A stretch of DNA of 64,000 nt from Zavarzinia aquatilis (lineage in GTDB: Bacteria; Pseudomonadota; Alphaproteobacteria; Zavarziniales; Zavarziniaceae), in assembly GCF_003173035.1 (NCBI RefSeq), contig NZ_QGLE01000008.1, positions 159,720 through 223,719 on the forward strand, written 5' to 3'. The first letter of the stretch is position 1. Every line of letters begins with the position of its first letter. Made by a program: the position numbers and the translations under genes. Below, piece after piece: positions 33,084-41,620 of this stretch. The notes under the pieces are model-generated. The model had not been told where the DNA came from. It searched no databases and saw nothing but the letters and a program-made list of their open reading frames with translations.

Positions 33084-33989
33084 ATGGATGTGACGGAAGG
33101 CTATGCCCCCTTTGGCGAATGGCGAACCTGGTATCGGATCACCGGCAGCCTGAAGGGCGGGCGCCTGCCCCTCGTCGTCGCCCATGGCGGGCCGGGCTGC
33201 ACCCATGATTATGTCGACAGCTTCCGCGATCTGGCCGTCGATGGCCGCGCCGTCATTCATTACGACCAGATCGGCAATGGCCGCTCCAGCCACAGGCCAG
33301 ACGCGCCGGCGGATTTCTGGACGGTCGAGCTGTTCCTCGCCGAACTCGACAATCTGTTGAACCACCTCGGCATCGCCGGGCGCTATGCCCTGCTTGGGCA
33401 GTCGTGGGGCGGGATGCTGGGGGCTGAACACGCGGTGCGCCGGCCCCGGGGCCTGAAAGCCTTCGTCATCGCCAATTCGCCCTCGTCCATGAAGGTCTGG
33501 GTCGAGGAGGCGCTGCGCCTGCGCCGCGACCTGCCGCAAGAGATGCAGGAGACGCTGGCCCGGCACGAGGCGACGGGTGACTACGGCCATCCCGACTATC
33601 TCGCCGCGACGCAAGCCTTCTATGCCCGCCATGTCTGCCGCATCCAGCCCATGCCGCCCGAAGTGCGGCGCACCTTCGACCAGATGGATGCCGACCCCAC
33701 GGTCTATCGCACCATGAACGGTCCGACCGAGTTCCACGTCATCGGCCCCCTGAAGGACTGGAGCATCGTCGACCGGCTGCCCCTGATCGAGGTGCCGTGC
33801 CTGTTGATCTCAGGCGCCTTCGACGAGGCGACGCCGCTGGTGGTCAAGCCCTATCTCGACTTCGTGCCCGACATCCGCTGGCACCTGTTCGAGCACTCGA
33901 GCCACATGCCCCATGTCGAGGAACGGGCCGCCTGCATGAAGGTGGTCGGCGATTTCCTGGCGACCTGCGATGGAATCGCGACAACGTGA
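33084..33989 (+). CDS. Proline iminopeptidase-family alpha/beta hydrolase, copy 3
   Basis: 301 aa from ATG 33084 with a GGGAGG site; an upstream GTG at 33069 overlaps that site and is rejected. [26 protein letters not shown], nucleophile GQSWGGMLG, acid GAFDEATP and histidine [10 protein letters not shown]. It keeps the HGGPG and GQSWGG forms typical of true proline iminopeptidases, unlike copies 1 and 2 (NGGPG, GHSWGG). So it is a distinct subtype, and not a recent duplicate. Likely regulated by the LuxR protein just upstream. Confidence 0.9.
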   Translation: MDVTEGYAPFGEWRTWYRITGSLKGGRLPLVVAHGGPGCTHDYVDSFRDLAVDGRAVIHYDQIGNGRSSHRPDAPADFWTVELFLAELDNLLNHLGIAGRYALLGQSWGGMLGAEHAVRRPRGLKAFVIANSPSSMKVWVEEALRLRRDLPQEMQETLARHEATGDYGHPDYLAATQAFYARHVCRIQPMPPEVRRTFDQMDADPTVYRTMNGPTEFHVIGPLKDWSIVDRLPLIEVPCLLISGAFDEATPLVVKPYLDFVPDIRWHLFEHSSHMPHVEERAACMKVVGDFLATCDGIATT

Positions 33990-34307
33990 CCCTATGCGTG
34001 TCATCCGTCCGCGGCGTGACATCGGCGCCTGCGCCGGTGAAGCGGCGGATTCAGGGCGGGACGTAACCCTGTCCTGAGGGACGCCGTGCCGACAACGCCG
34101 AACGCCACCGTAAGCGGCGTTTCAGTCTGAAATGCAGGATGTGTCGGGGCAGGACGTTGCCTCTGGAAGGCCGGGACGAGGGCGGTATCGTTTCCCGCCC
34201 TGGTACCCTGTTCCCGTTTCCGGGATCGCGATCATTCGATCGAGCGCCGCGCCCGGCGCGGGCAGCCGCGGTAAGGCCGGGCGTTCCCCCGCCTTACCGA
34301 ACGGCGA
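33990..34307. other. Intergenic region between convergent genes, with hairpins
   Basis: 318 bp between the third peptidase and the convergent cupin gene. It contains CGGCGC-CT-GCGCCG (34023-34036) and AACGCC-N9-GGCGTT followed by TTCAG (34101-34121), plausible terminators for either side. No convincing gene is seen. Confidence 0.5.
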
Positions 34308-34724
34308 TCAACGGCCGTAGTCGTCGGACAGACGAACGATATCCGTCTCGTCCAGGATGTCACCGCGCTGGATTTCGACGAAGGTCAGAACCTCGTCGCT
34401 GGTGTTCGAGATGCGATGGGTCGCCGTGGCAGGGATGTGCACATGCGAGCCCGGGCCGACCTCGATCGGTTTGCCCGAAATCTCGACGACCCCCCGACCG
34501 TCGACGATGATCCAGTCTTCTGCGCGATGAAAGTGGTATTGTAGCGAAAGCCTCTGACCAGGGGCGACCTTAATACGCTTGACGATAAAGCCACTGCCTA
34601 CGTCCAGTACGGCCCACCCCCCCCAGGGGCGCTCATCGCTGTCACCGATGCGATAAGCGGTTTCGGCGGCCTCGCTGGCCATCGAAGACCGCGCACGATC
34701 GGCACGCTTCAGCGTTGCGTCCAT
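34308..34724 (-). CDS. Cupin protein similar to the C-terminal mannose-6-phosphate isomerase domain
   Basis: 138 aa from ATG 34724 with GGAGAGGA upstream. ERPWGGWAVLDVGSGFIVKRIKVAPGQRLSLQYHFHRAEDWIIVDGRGVVEI...GPGSHVHIPATATHRISNTSDEVLTFVEIQRGDILDETDIVRLSDDYGR matches the type II mannose-6-phosphate isomerase cupin usually fused behind GDP-mannose pyrophosphorylase (ManC). The metal-ligand histidines (QYHFHRAE and HRISN) are present. Here it is stand-alone, so it may supply mannose phosphates for the adjacent capsule locus or be a related sugar isomerase. Confidence 0.82.
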   Translation of the reverse strand: MDATLKRADRARSSMASEAAETAYRIGDSDERPWGGWAVLDVGSGFIVKRIKVAPGQRLSLQYHFHRAEDWIIVDGRGVVEISGKPIEVGPGSHVHIPATATHRISNTSDEVLTFVEIQRGDILDETDIVRLSDDYGR

Positions 34725-35438
34725 GTCCGTCCTCTCCGTAATCTCGGATTGATCTACATTGCTGTGCAACAAAGGGCCCTGTCAAGGACCGCGTCCTCAC
34801 TATCTCCAGGCCTTCATCCGTGCAAGTGACGGCGGTCACATTCGCCATCAAAGCGCATCTTGATGATCCTCATTTCTGCAGCATTTGCATAGCAAATTGG
34901 GGCCGTAACTGCGGATTGCATCTGAATGTCCAATAATATGGAAATCTTGTGTCTGTTCCGCGCGGATTGATAATTTTTTTGTTTAACGCGGGAACCGTTG
35001 CGCTGCGGCAAAATTATCGTTTACTAGCCTTGGTCCAATTGTGAGCGTCCTTGTGACGTTGTTCGTATTTTGGCCCAGAGGCGGCCCGTGGGGCATGCTT
35101 TTGTGTTGCGTTGCATCATGAAACCGCGCGAGATTGCCGCCGGACAGTGTTTCGACGCCTTTGTCTGTCGGGGTGGGACCGGCGAGGGCGGATGAGGTGG
35201 ATATCCACCGAAGGGGGAACGCGGGAATGACTGCCGCGAGGTTTCGGCTTGTTTGAAGATGCCACTGCCAGGATCCTGGCAGGGGCTTCGCCGTGCCCGG
35301 GGCGTGGATTTTCGGTGCGTCCCCTGTTTGTTCTCGGACCCTCTGCCGCAGTGCCGTCACGGCAATGAACGGGGTTGACGGATATTGGGGCAGCGGCGAA
35401 AACTCGGGCCGACTGACCGATTGGAGGTCTAGAAACTC
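34725..35438. other. Long, AT-richer intergenic leader before the GSCFA gene
   Basis: 714 bp without a supportable gene, noticeably AT-richer at 34840-35060. It holds GGTGGATATCCACC (35196-35209) and CTGCCAGGATCCTGGCAG (35265-35282), both perfect palindromes, and a TGCCG-TCA-CGGCA hairpin (35352-35364). Divergent promoters for the cupin gene and the capsule genes must lie here. No JUMPstart/ops sequence was found. Confidence 0.5.
35265..35282. promoter_or_regulatory. 18-bp perfect palindrome in the capsule leader
   Basis: CTGCCAGGATCCTGGCAG, 157 bases upstream of the GSCFA start. With the 14-bp palindrome at 35196-35209 it suggests binding sites for a dimeric regulator or a structured leader. 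Confidence 0.45.
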
Positions 35439-36743
35439 ATGAGCACCGAAACCGTGGACAATTTGACTGAAGACGCCGAAGCCGGCGGTACGCAGGTGGT
35501 CAATCAGACCATTCAGACTGTCGTCGAAGGCAAGAAAATGTCTTTCGGCTATAGTTTCTACCGTGGCGAGCATACGAATTTCGGCCCCACGCAGGACTTG
35601 ATCGAGCGCCCGGACGCGATCGCCAAGTTCTTCCTGAAGGGCTGGATGCCGGAAGAGCCGTTCATCGACGAAAATACCAACATCATCGCGTTCGGCAGCT
35701 GTTTTGCATCCAACATCAGCAATTACCTGAACAACATCGGCTATAACGTCGCCACCAAGAAGGACAACGTCGCTTACGTATCGCGACTTGGCGACGGTAT
35801 CGTGAACACCCATGCCATCCGTCAGCAGTTCGAATGGGCCTGGGAAAACCACACGCCGGCGGTCGATCTGTGGCACGGCTACAAGGCCGAGGAATTCGGC
35901 TATGACGAACAGGTCCGGCTGAAGACCAAGGAGCTGTTCGACGAGGCCGACCTCTTCATCATCACCCTCGGCCTGTCCGAAGTCTGGTATGACGAGCCGA
36001 CCGGCGAAGTGTTCTGGCGCGCGGTGCCCTTCGACAAGTTCGATCCGAGCCGGCACAAATTCCGCGTCGCGACCCACGAGGAAAGCCTGACCAACCTGCG
36101 GGCGATCTACAGCCTGATCCGCAAGCACAAGCCGGATACCCCGGTGGTGTTCACGGTGTCGCCGATTCCGCTGGCCGCGACGTTCCGCGATGTTTCCTGC
36201 ATCACCGCCAACGCGGTCTCGAAGGCGATCCTGCGCAGCGCGATCGACCAGCTCTACCGCGAGAACAAGCCGAACGATCCGAAGCTGTTCTACTTCCCGT
36301 CCTACGAAATCGTGCTGAATGCCTTCCGCAATCAGTTCGGCAAGGATGGGCGCCATGTCCATCCGCATGTGCTGCACCTGAATATGCAGTCTTTCGAGCG
36401 CTATTTCTGCCGCACCGGCCTGACCGACGCGGATATCGAGAATACCTTCTCGGAAGCTCTCGCGCTCGACAAGGAACTCGGTGGCGAGGACAAGGCGAAT
36501 GCCCTGAGGCGCATTCGCAGCGAAAAGCTGAGCCAACCCCGCAACGTCTCGAAGCATATCGTCGAAGCCGCGCGCGAGAGGACCCGCGAGGAGCGGCAGA
36601 AGGCGCGGGGCCGGGAAACCAAGCCCGATGCGGCGACGGCCGAGCAGCGCGCGGCCGAAAAGGCGGCGAGGCGGGAGCAGATCATGGCGGATCGCCGCGT
36701 GGAGCGCCGCCAGAAGGGTGGCCCGGACAACAAAGCCGAATGA
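35439..36743 (+). CDS. GSCFA domain protein with charged C-terminal tail
   Basis: 434 aa, GGAGG upstream. The name-giving GSCFASN motif is at 86-92 (IIAFGSCFASNISNYLNNIGY). Later blocks LFIITLGLSEVWYDEPTG, VVFTVSPIPLAATF and the C-terminal HPHVLHLNMQSF fit the SGNH-hydrolase-like family found in capsule and polysaccharide loci, thought to act as acyl-esterases or transferases. Residues 355-434 are a highly charged Arg/Glu/Ala/Lys tail, probably coiled coil, resembling the two small proteins that follow. First gene of the capsule block. Confidence 0.85.
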   Translation: MSTETVDNLTEDAEAGGTQVVNQTIQTVVEGKKMSFGYSFYRGEHTNFGPTQDLIERPDAIAKFFLKGWMPEEPFIDENTNIIAFGSCFASNISNYLNNIGYNVATKKDNVAYVSRLGDGIVNTHAIRQQFEWAWENHTPAVDLWHGYKAEEFGYDEQVRLKTKELFDEADLFIITLGLSEVWYDEPTGEVFWRAVPFDKFDPSRHKFRVATHEESLTNLRAIYSLIRKHKPDTPVVFTVSPIPLAATFRDVSCITANAVSKAILRSAIDQLYRENKPNDPKLFYFPSYEIVLNAFRNQFGKDGRHVHPHVLHLNMQSFERYFCRTGLTDADIENTFSEALALDKELGGEDKANALRRIRSEKLSQPRNVSKHIVEAARERTREERQKARGRETKPDAATAEQRAAEKAARREQIMADRRVERRQKGGPDNKAE

Positions 36744-36772
36744 TCCTGCGTCGTAACGGAAGGGACAGCTAG

Positions 36773-37189
36773 ATGGCCAAACTCTTCGGTGGTTTCGGCA
36801 AGAAGCAGAAAGGCGGCTCGGCCCCTGCGAAAGCGGCTGGCGCCAAGTCGTCGGTGACCGAGGTCGCGGCCTCGGTCGAAGACGTGCAGGCCCCCGTCGA
36901 CGCGCCGGATTTGCCCGACACGGCGGCGCCGGTCGGAATCGAGGTCGCGGCGGATTCCCCGGCAGCCGACGCGGCCGAGGCGGGGCGTCCGTCGCCCGCT
37001 CGCGCCGCGGCGGAAGAGCGGCGCAAGGCCACGGCGCAACGCCGGCTCGAAGCCGCGGAGGGCCGCCGCGCGGCGGCATCCGTCCGCCGCAACGAGGCCC
37101 AGCAGTCACGAGAACAGGCCGCCGAGCAGCGGCGCAGCGGCGCGGCCGCCCGGCGCCAGGCCCGCATTGGCGGCAACGCTCAATCCTGA
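36773..37189 (+). CDS. Small Ala/Arg/Glu-rich protein, unknown function
   Basis: 138 aa. Lys/Gly-rich start (MAKLFGGFGKKQKGG), an acidic Ala/Pro/Val middle (residues 27-75) and a basic helical tail with AARR/AEERR/AEQRR repeats. No known domain. It begins 29 bases after the GSCFA gene on the same strand. The tail resembles the end of GSCFA and the next small protein, suggesting a shared binding partner such as the anionic polymer or nucleic acid. The start lacks a textbook Shine-Dalgarno but has GGAAGGGACAG nearby. Confidence 0.65.
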   Translation: MAKLFGGFGKKQKGGSAPAKAAGAKSSVTEVAASVEDVQAPVDAPDLPDTAAPVGIEVAADSPAADAAEAGRPSPARAAAEERRKATAQRRLEAAEGRRAAASVRRNEAQQSREQAAEQRRSGAAARRQARIGGNAQS

Positions 37190-37261
37190 AAATTGCCGGT
37201 CGGCCGGACGTTCGCGTCCTGGCCCTCGCCGGCAAGGCAGAACAAGCAAGGAGCAAAAGAG

Positions 37262-37489
37262 ATGGAAAGCGAAAAGAAGGTCGTCCTGAGCAAGGAAGAG
37301 CGGGCCAAGGTTGCCGAGGCGCGCAAGGTTGCTTCGGAAGCGAAGCGTACCGAAGCGGCTGCGAAGCGCGCCGAGGCGACCGCTGCCCGCAAGACCGCGA
37401 CTGAAGCGCGTCGCAGCGAAGCGACGGCCCGTCGCGAGGCCGCGGCTGCTTCGCGCAAGCCCCGCGGCACGACCCCTGCCGCCGGCTGA
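37262..37489 (+). CDS. Small Lys/Ala/Arg-rich repeat protein, unknown function
   Basis: 75 aa, too small for many gene callers but with a clear AAGGAG site before ATG 37262. The sequence is built of a 7-residue-like repeat (AARKxxSEAKRTEAAAKRAEATAARKTATEARRSEA), predicted as one long amphipathic basic helix. It resembles bacterial histone-H1-like or AlgP-type tails. The function is unknown. Position in the capsule locus after two proteins with similar tails is the only clue. Confidence 0.6.
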   Translation: MESEKKVVLSKEERAKVAEARKVASEAKRTEAAAKRAEATAARKTATEARRSEATARREAAAASRKPRGTTPAAG

Positions 37490-37561
37490 GCCGCAACACT
37501 TCTGCACTTTTGTGATGGCACGCGTCCTTGGGCGCGTGCCATTCTCGTTTGATCGACGCGC

Positions 37562-39244
37562 ATGAGGGTTGGGCCCGTTCTGGTCCTGACCGGTATCTTT
37601 GGTTTATCCTTTCCCACGATGGACATGTCTCAAAAGGGTTCGCGCGGCTCCAAGCAACCGCCTGCGGTGGGATTGGCGCCTGGCGTCTTGAAAGGGATGC
37701 GCGCCGCCCTGGCCGCGCTGATCGCCGAGGGCGAGGTGTTGCTGGATCTGACCGACGGCAGCCATGCCGCATTGTTGGCCGGTCAAGGCAGCGGCGTCGC
37801 CGTACTGGAGCAGCCGCTGAATCATGACCCCGCCACGGGTACGGCCACGGTCGATCTCGACAATTTGCCGGCAGCGGTGATCCGCCGCGTCGACCATGTC
37901 GTGGCATTGACCCCGTGGCGTCTGCTCGCCAATGGCGAGGCCCTGCTCGATTGTCTGGGCGCGGCCGGGGGCAGCCTGATCTGCCGGACCACGGCGGCGC
38001 GCGAAGCGGCGCTGGTGGCCGCGGCGGAGGCTCGCGGTCTCGCACCGGCCGGTCGTGTCGCCGCGGGCCATGCCGGTGTCTTGCTGCGACTCTCGGGAAG
38101 GCCCCACACCCTGGCGCCGGCGGCCTCGCGGGGGGGCGACGTGCGCCCGGCCATTGTCGTCGCCGGCTTCTACGGTCGTGGGAACTGCGGTGATGAAGCC
38201 CTGTTCCAGTGCATTTACGAGACCTTCGCGGCGGATTTCGATGTCATCGTGGCGGTCGACGGCTTTGGCGCGGTCGAGGGCTATCAATCCTGGTATCCCT
38301 ACAACAAGTGCGAGATCCGTCATCAATGCGACCTCGGCCTGTTCGAGGAAGGGCGCCGAATCGTCGGCATGATGATCGGTGGCGGCGGCCTCGCGGTGGG
38401 CTTCGCCGCCAATCTCGTGTTCGAGGCCCGGGCGAGGGGAATTCCCACCTTCATCACTGGCGTCGACCTGCCGGGACTGGTCATGCCGGGTTGCGATCCA
38501 CCGGATCGGGCGGTCGCACGCGGCCGCCATGCGATCGACACCGCGCAGATGAAGGCCTACCTCAGCGGATTCGACCGCGTGATGGTGCGCACCCGGCACG
38601 GTCTCGACATCTGTCGCCAGCTGGGGGTCGAGGCAGACTTCGGCGCCGACTGGGCCATTCGCCTGAAACAGGACGAGGCGGAGGATATCTCGGCGTCCGA
38701 TCGGCGGGCCCTGATCGTCCTGCGGGAATTTCCGCTACACCTTGTGCCCTACAGTTATGTGCGGGAAATTGAACGGCTGATCGAGGGATTGCGGCATCAG
38801 GGATGGGAGCCGGCATTCCTGCCCTTCTGCCCTGAAGATGGCCGGAATACTGTCGAGCTCGACCTCGCGCCGGTCGCGCCCACGCTGGAGCACTGGTGGA
38901 ACCCGCGACGGGTGAAGCAACTGATCGGCGCCAGCGGTCTGGTGATCGGGGTCGGGCGACTTCATCCGCTGATTTTTGCCGCCAGTCTCGGCGTGCCCGC
39001 CTTATCCCTGGTGCCGCCGTTGCCGCTGCCGTCGGGTCGCAAGTCGATCACCAAGATCGACGCCGTCTGCGCCGACTGGGGGCTGAAGCAGGTCGCGACT
39101 GTCGATGCGCTGCTGGCGGAAACCGCGATGACTCTGAAGGGCGTGTCGCTGCGCAAACGCGCCGCCGCGCACGAACGTCTCGACCGCTCGATCGAGACGC
39201 TTCGGGGGATCATCGACCGTTACACGGCGACAATCCCGGCCTGA
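37562..39244 (+). CDS. Polysaccharide pyruvyl transferase family protein with degenerate N-terminal domain
   Basis: 560 aa. The C-terminal 370 residues are a PS_pyruv_trans domain: VVAGFYGRGNCGDEALFQCIYETF, MMIGGGGLAVGFAANLVFEAR, HWWNPRRVKQLIGASGLVIGVGRLHPLIFAASLGVPALSL. The N-terminal 190 residues resemble a methyltransferase fold but lack the SAM motif, unlike its paralogue at 46928 where MDIGCGG is kept. Start is uncertain; ATG 37619 or 37625 would shorten it by 19-21 residues, and none has a strong ribosome-binding site. Presumed to add pyruvate ketals to capsule sugars. Confidence 0.8.
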   Translation: MRVGPVLVLTGIFGLSFPTMDMSQKGSRGSKQPPAVGLAPGVLKGMRAALAALIAEGEVLLDLTDGSHAALLAGQGSGVAVLEQPLNHDPATGTATVDLDNLPAAVIRRVDHVVALTPWRLLANGEALLDCLGAAGGSLICRTTAAREAALVAAAEARGLAPAGRVAAGHAGVLLRLSGRPHTLAPAASRGGDVRPAIVVAGFYGRGNCGDEALFQCIYETFAADFDVIVAVDGFGAVEGYQSWYPYNKCEIRHQCDLGLFEEGRRIVGMMIGGGGLAVGFAANLVFEARARGIPTFITGVDLPGLVMPGCDPPDRAVARGRHAIDTAQMKAYLSGFDRVMVRTRHGLDICRQLGVEADFGADWAIRLKQDEAEDISASDRRALIVLREFPLHLVPYSYVREIERLIEGLRHQGWEPAFLPFCPEDGRNTVELDLAPVAPTLEHWWNPRRVKQLIGASGLVIGVGRLHPLIFAASLGVPALSLVPPLPLPSGRKSITKIDAVCADWGLKQVATVDALLAETAMTLKGVSLRKRAAAHERLDRSIETLRGIIDRYTATIPA

Positions 39245-39265
39245 GGCCGGGACTGTCGGCGCGCC

Positions 39266-40483
39266 TCAGACCTTTTCGCGCGCTTCGAATTTCTCGCGCC
39301 GCTTTTCCTCGCGCTTCAGGCGTCGCTTTTCCTCGCGTGCCTCTTCCTCGGTCTTCAGCGAACTCAGCGTATCTTCGAGCGGACGGCCGCCCGGCGTCGA
39401 ACCGGACCAGTGCCCGGCCTCCCCTCGCGCTGGCAGGCTGTCGACATCGGCTTCCAGAATCGCCCTGATGAAGCCCTTCTGCGATTCGAGGCGCTCGTAA
39501 TAATCGGGCGAGAAATCGCGCACGGCGATCTTGCTGGAGAAATCGTCGCCATAGGCGCCGATCAGATCGTCGACCGAATGGAAGAAGTCGAGGCCGACTT
39601 CCTGGGTGAAATTCAGGTTCTTGCGATTCAGGATGTGGCGGCCGTCCGACATGATCTTGGGGTCGATCGCGAAGGTCGGGGTGCGCGCGGTCATCGACAG
39701 GATCAGCGTGTGCAGCCGGCCGACACTGACCACGACATCGGCGGCCGCGATCAGGCCCTTCACCTGCCGCGGATCCCACCAGACATTCTCGATCATGTCG
39801 GGGGTGACATGGGGCATGAGATCGAGGAAGCCCCGGTCCTCGGGCGCGAAGGGCAGGTAGCGCACGCGGTGGCCCTGGCGCTCGAGATAGCGGTGCAGGG
39901 CCAGCATGTCGCGGCGATGCTCGTCGCCCGGCGGCTCGCCGAAGGCGCGGATGGTGACGAGGGCGCCGCCGCGCTTGGCGGCCGGGGGCTCGATCACGCC
40001 AAGGCCGAGCGCCCAGTCGGCGCCGTGGTGCACCGCAACATCGTTCTTGCGCAGATTGTCCAGCGACTTGATCGTGCGGACCGAGAAGAAGTCCAGCCGG
40101 TTATAGATGTCGAAGCGGATATGGTCGGCGGGCAGGCGGGGCTTCAGCGCGGCGTCGATGCCGCTGACCAGCGTCTTCTTGCCGGCGTCGAGCGCCGTCA
40201 GCAGGAACTGGCCGGAAAAACCGAACGCCAGCGAGCCGCCGCCAATGTGAAGACCAACGACATCCGGCGCATAAAGTCGCGGAATTTCGTCGTAATTGAT
40301 GACTTCGCATTCCGTGTAAGGATACCAGGAGCGGAAGTCCGGATGGGCGTTCTTGTGCTCGATCGGCACAATGATATTATATTTGTCCTTCAGAAGTTCG
40401 TACTGGACATGAAGGAAAGCTTCGTCCCCTGCGTTGCCGCGTGCGAAGAAACCGAGGAGGACGACGGATTTATCATGCTTCAC
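39266..40483 (-). CDS. Polysaccharide pyruvyl transferase family protein with charged tail
   Basis: 405 aa. VVLLGFFARGNAGDEAFLHVQYELL, VVGLHIGGGSLAFGFSGQFLLTALDAGKKTLVSGID, NVWWDPRQVKGLIAAADVVVSVGRLHTLILSM align with the pyruvyl transferase domains at 37562 and 46928, making three paralogues in 10 kb. There is no N-terminal methyltransferase-like part. The last 30 residues (EEEAREEKRRLKREEKRREKFEARE) form a charged coiled coil like that of the GSCFA protein. Oriented opposite to its neighbours, so separately expressed. Confidence 0.82.
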   Translation of the reverse strand: MKHDKSVVLLGFFARGNAGDEAFLHVQYELLKDKYNIIVPIEHKNAHPDFRSWYPYTECEVINYDEIPRLYAPDVVGLHIGGGSLAFGFSGQFLLTALDAGKKTLVSGIDAALKPRLPADHIRFDIYNRLDFFSVRTIKSLDNLRKNDVAVHHGADWALGLGVIEPPAAKRGGALVTIRAFGEPPGDEHRRDMLALHRYLERQGHRVRYLPFAPEDRGFLDLMPHVTPDMIENVWWDPRQVKGLIAAADVVVSVGRLHTLILSMTARTPTFAIDPKIMSDGRHILNRKNLNFTQEVGLDFFHSVDDLIGAYGDDFSSKIAVRDFSPDYYERLESQKGFIRAILEADVDSLPARGEAGHWSGSTPGGRPLEDTLSSLKTEEEAREEKRRLKREEKRREKFEAREKV

Positions 40484-40837
40484 GAGATGCCTCGCTGGTA
40501 GAACGACGTGGGACGCCGGCGAACCGGCCTTGGGAACTGACCCCGCTCGGAGCCGGTCAGGCGAAGGGCGCCACGCCCTCTTACTTCACCTGTCCCCGCG
40601 AAGGATAGTGCGGGAGGGTGATGGCCATCAATGTTGATTCATCGCGCATCGCTTCGCCGAAGGGCAGGCGCCCGGGCCGATGCTGCGCTGCCACAATTAA
40701 GCCCCGTTTGCCGGGATTACTCCTTGCGGTGGGGGAACGGAAGGGGCAATAAGGTCCAACTCCCGACCCCGAGGCCACGCGCAGACGGGAAGGGGTTCCT
40801 GGGGGTCCATCATGCCCACGACGGTATCGAGCTGCCG
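40484..40837. other. Divergent intergenic region upstream of kpsM
   Basis: 354 bp between the pyruvyl transferase start and kpsM. It contains GCCGG-CGAA-CCGGC near 40514, CTGACC-N12-GGTCAG shortly after, and a perfect TGATGGCCATCA palindrome (40618-40629). It must carry divergent promoters. No gene is supported; a reading frame open into kpsM from 40631 is judged non-coding upstream of 40838. Confidence 0.5.
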
Positions 40838-41620
40838 ATGAGCGATGTCAGCAACGCGATCAGCAACCAGCTGCGCGTCTTGAAGGCCGTGACCTTTCGC
40901 GAGGCGAAGGCGCGCATAGGTCTGAATTTCCTCGGGGTGTGGACCGAGTTCGGCCGATTGTCCGTGGCGATCGCGGTCTTTTCCGTCATGCGCTATATCA
41001 CGAGCAAGGGCATCCATCGCGGCATGGAAATCGTTCCGTTCATCGCCACCGGCGTGCTGATGTTCTGGATCTTCCGGCGGACGCTGATGCTCGTCTCGAC
41101 CACGACCCTGTCCGCCGAGCGCTACAGTTTCTTCCCGCAGGTCACGATCCTCGATCTCGCCATCAGTCGCGGCATCGTCAACATTGTCCTTTACGTGATC
41201 CTGTCCTTCGTCGCCTTCGCCGTCTTCATGATCGCGGGCGTCTCGCAGCCGATCTACCGGCCCGCCTATGTCGCCATGCTGCTGATCGTCTCGGGTTTCT
41301 ATGGACTCTTCGCCGGCATCATCTTCAATGCGCTGTGCACGCGGATCCGCCTCGTCCGGCCTGTTCTTCAGGTTGCCCTGCGCATCCTGCTGATGACCAG
41401 CGGCGTTTTCTTCGTGATTCCCGAAATTCCCTATCTCTTTCATGGTTTTGCGTTGTGGAACCCGTTGCTCCACCTGAACGATCTCATGCGGCAGGAGTAT
41501 TTCGGCAAGTACAAGGCGGAGATGGCTGATTTCGGCTATGCCATGGAATGGCTGTTTTGGCTGGTGTTCTTCGCGCTGGTCAGCGAACGCGCCATGCGCC
41601 CCCGGGTGGAGCGGGCGTGA
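40838..41620 (+). CDS. kpsM: Capsule export ABC transporter permease
   Basis: 260 aa, six predicted membrane spans. It has the ABC-2 permease plan of KpsM/Wzm: RVLKAVTFREAKARIGLNFLGVWTEF near the start, MEIVPFIATGVLMFWIF, VTILDLAISRGIVNIVLYVI, IIFNALCTRIRLVRPVLQVALRILLMTSGVFFVIPEIP and ALWNPLLHLNDLMRQEYFG. Forms the inner-membrane pore for the lipid-linked capsule chain. Its stop TGA overlaps the GTG of the next gene. Start chosen at ATG 40838. Confidence 0.85.
   Translation: MSDVSNAISNQLRVLKAVTFREAKARIGLNFLGVWTEFGRLSVAIAVFSVMRYITSKGIHRGMEIVPFIATGVLMFWIFRRTLMLVSTTTLSAERYSFFPQVTILDLAISRGIVNIVLYVILSFVAFAVFMIAGVSQPIYRPAYVAMLLIVSGFYGLFAGIIFNALCTRIRLVRPVLQVALRILLMTSGVFFVIPEIPYLFHGFALWNPLLHLNDLMRQEYFGKYKAEMADFGYAMEWLFWLVFFALVSERAMRPRVERA

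Noticed and set aside
34021..34060. Possible third copy of the 81-bp intergenic repeat
   Set aside because: Only a short CGGCGCCTGCGCCGG stretch resembles it; the flanking blocks do not match.
35041..35438. JUMPstart/ops antitermination element before the capsule genes
   Set aside because: No GGCGGTAG core was found in the leader.
34983..38045. 1020-codon minus-strand frame opposite GSCFA and small proteins
   Set aside because: Arg/Pro/Ala-rich antisense artefact; plus-strand genes there have ribosome-binding sites and a recognised GSCFA domain.
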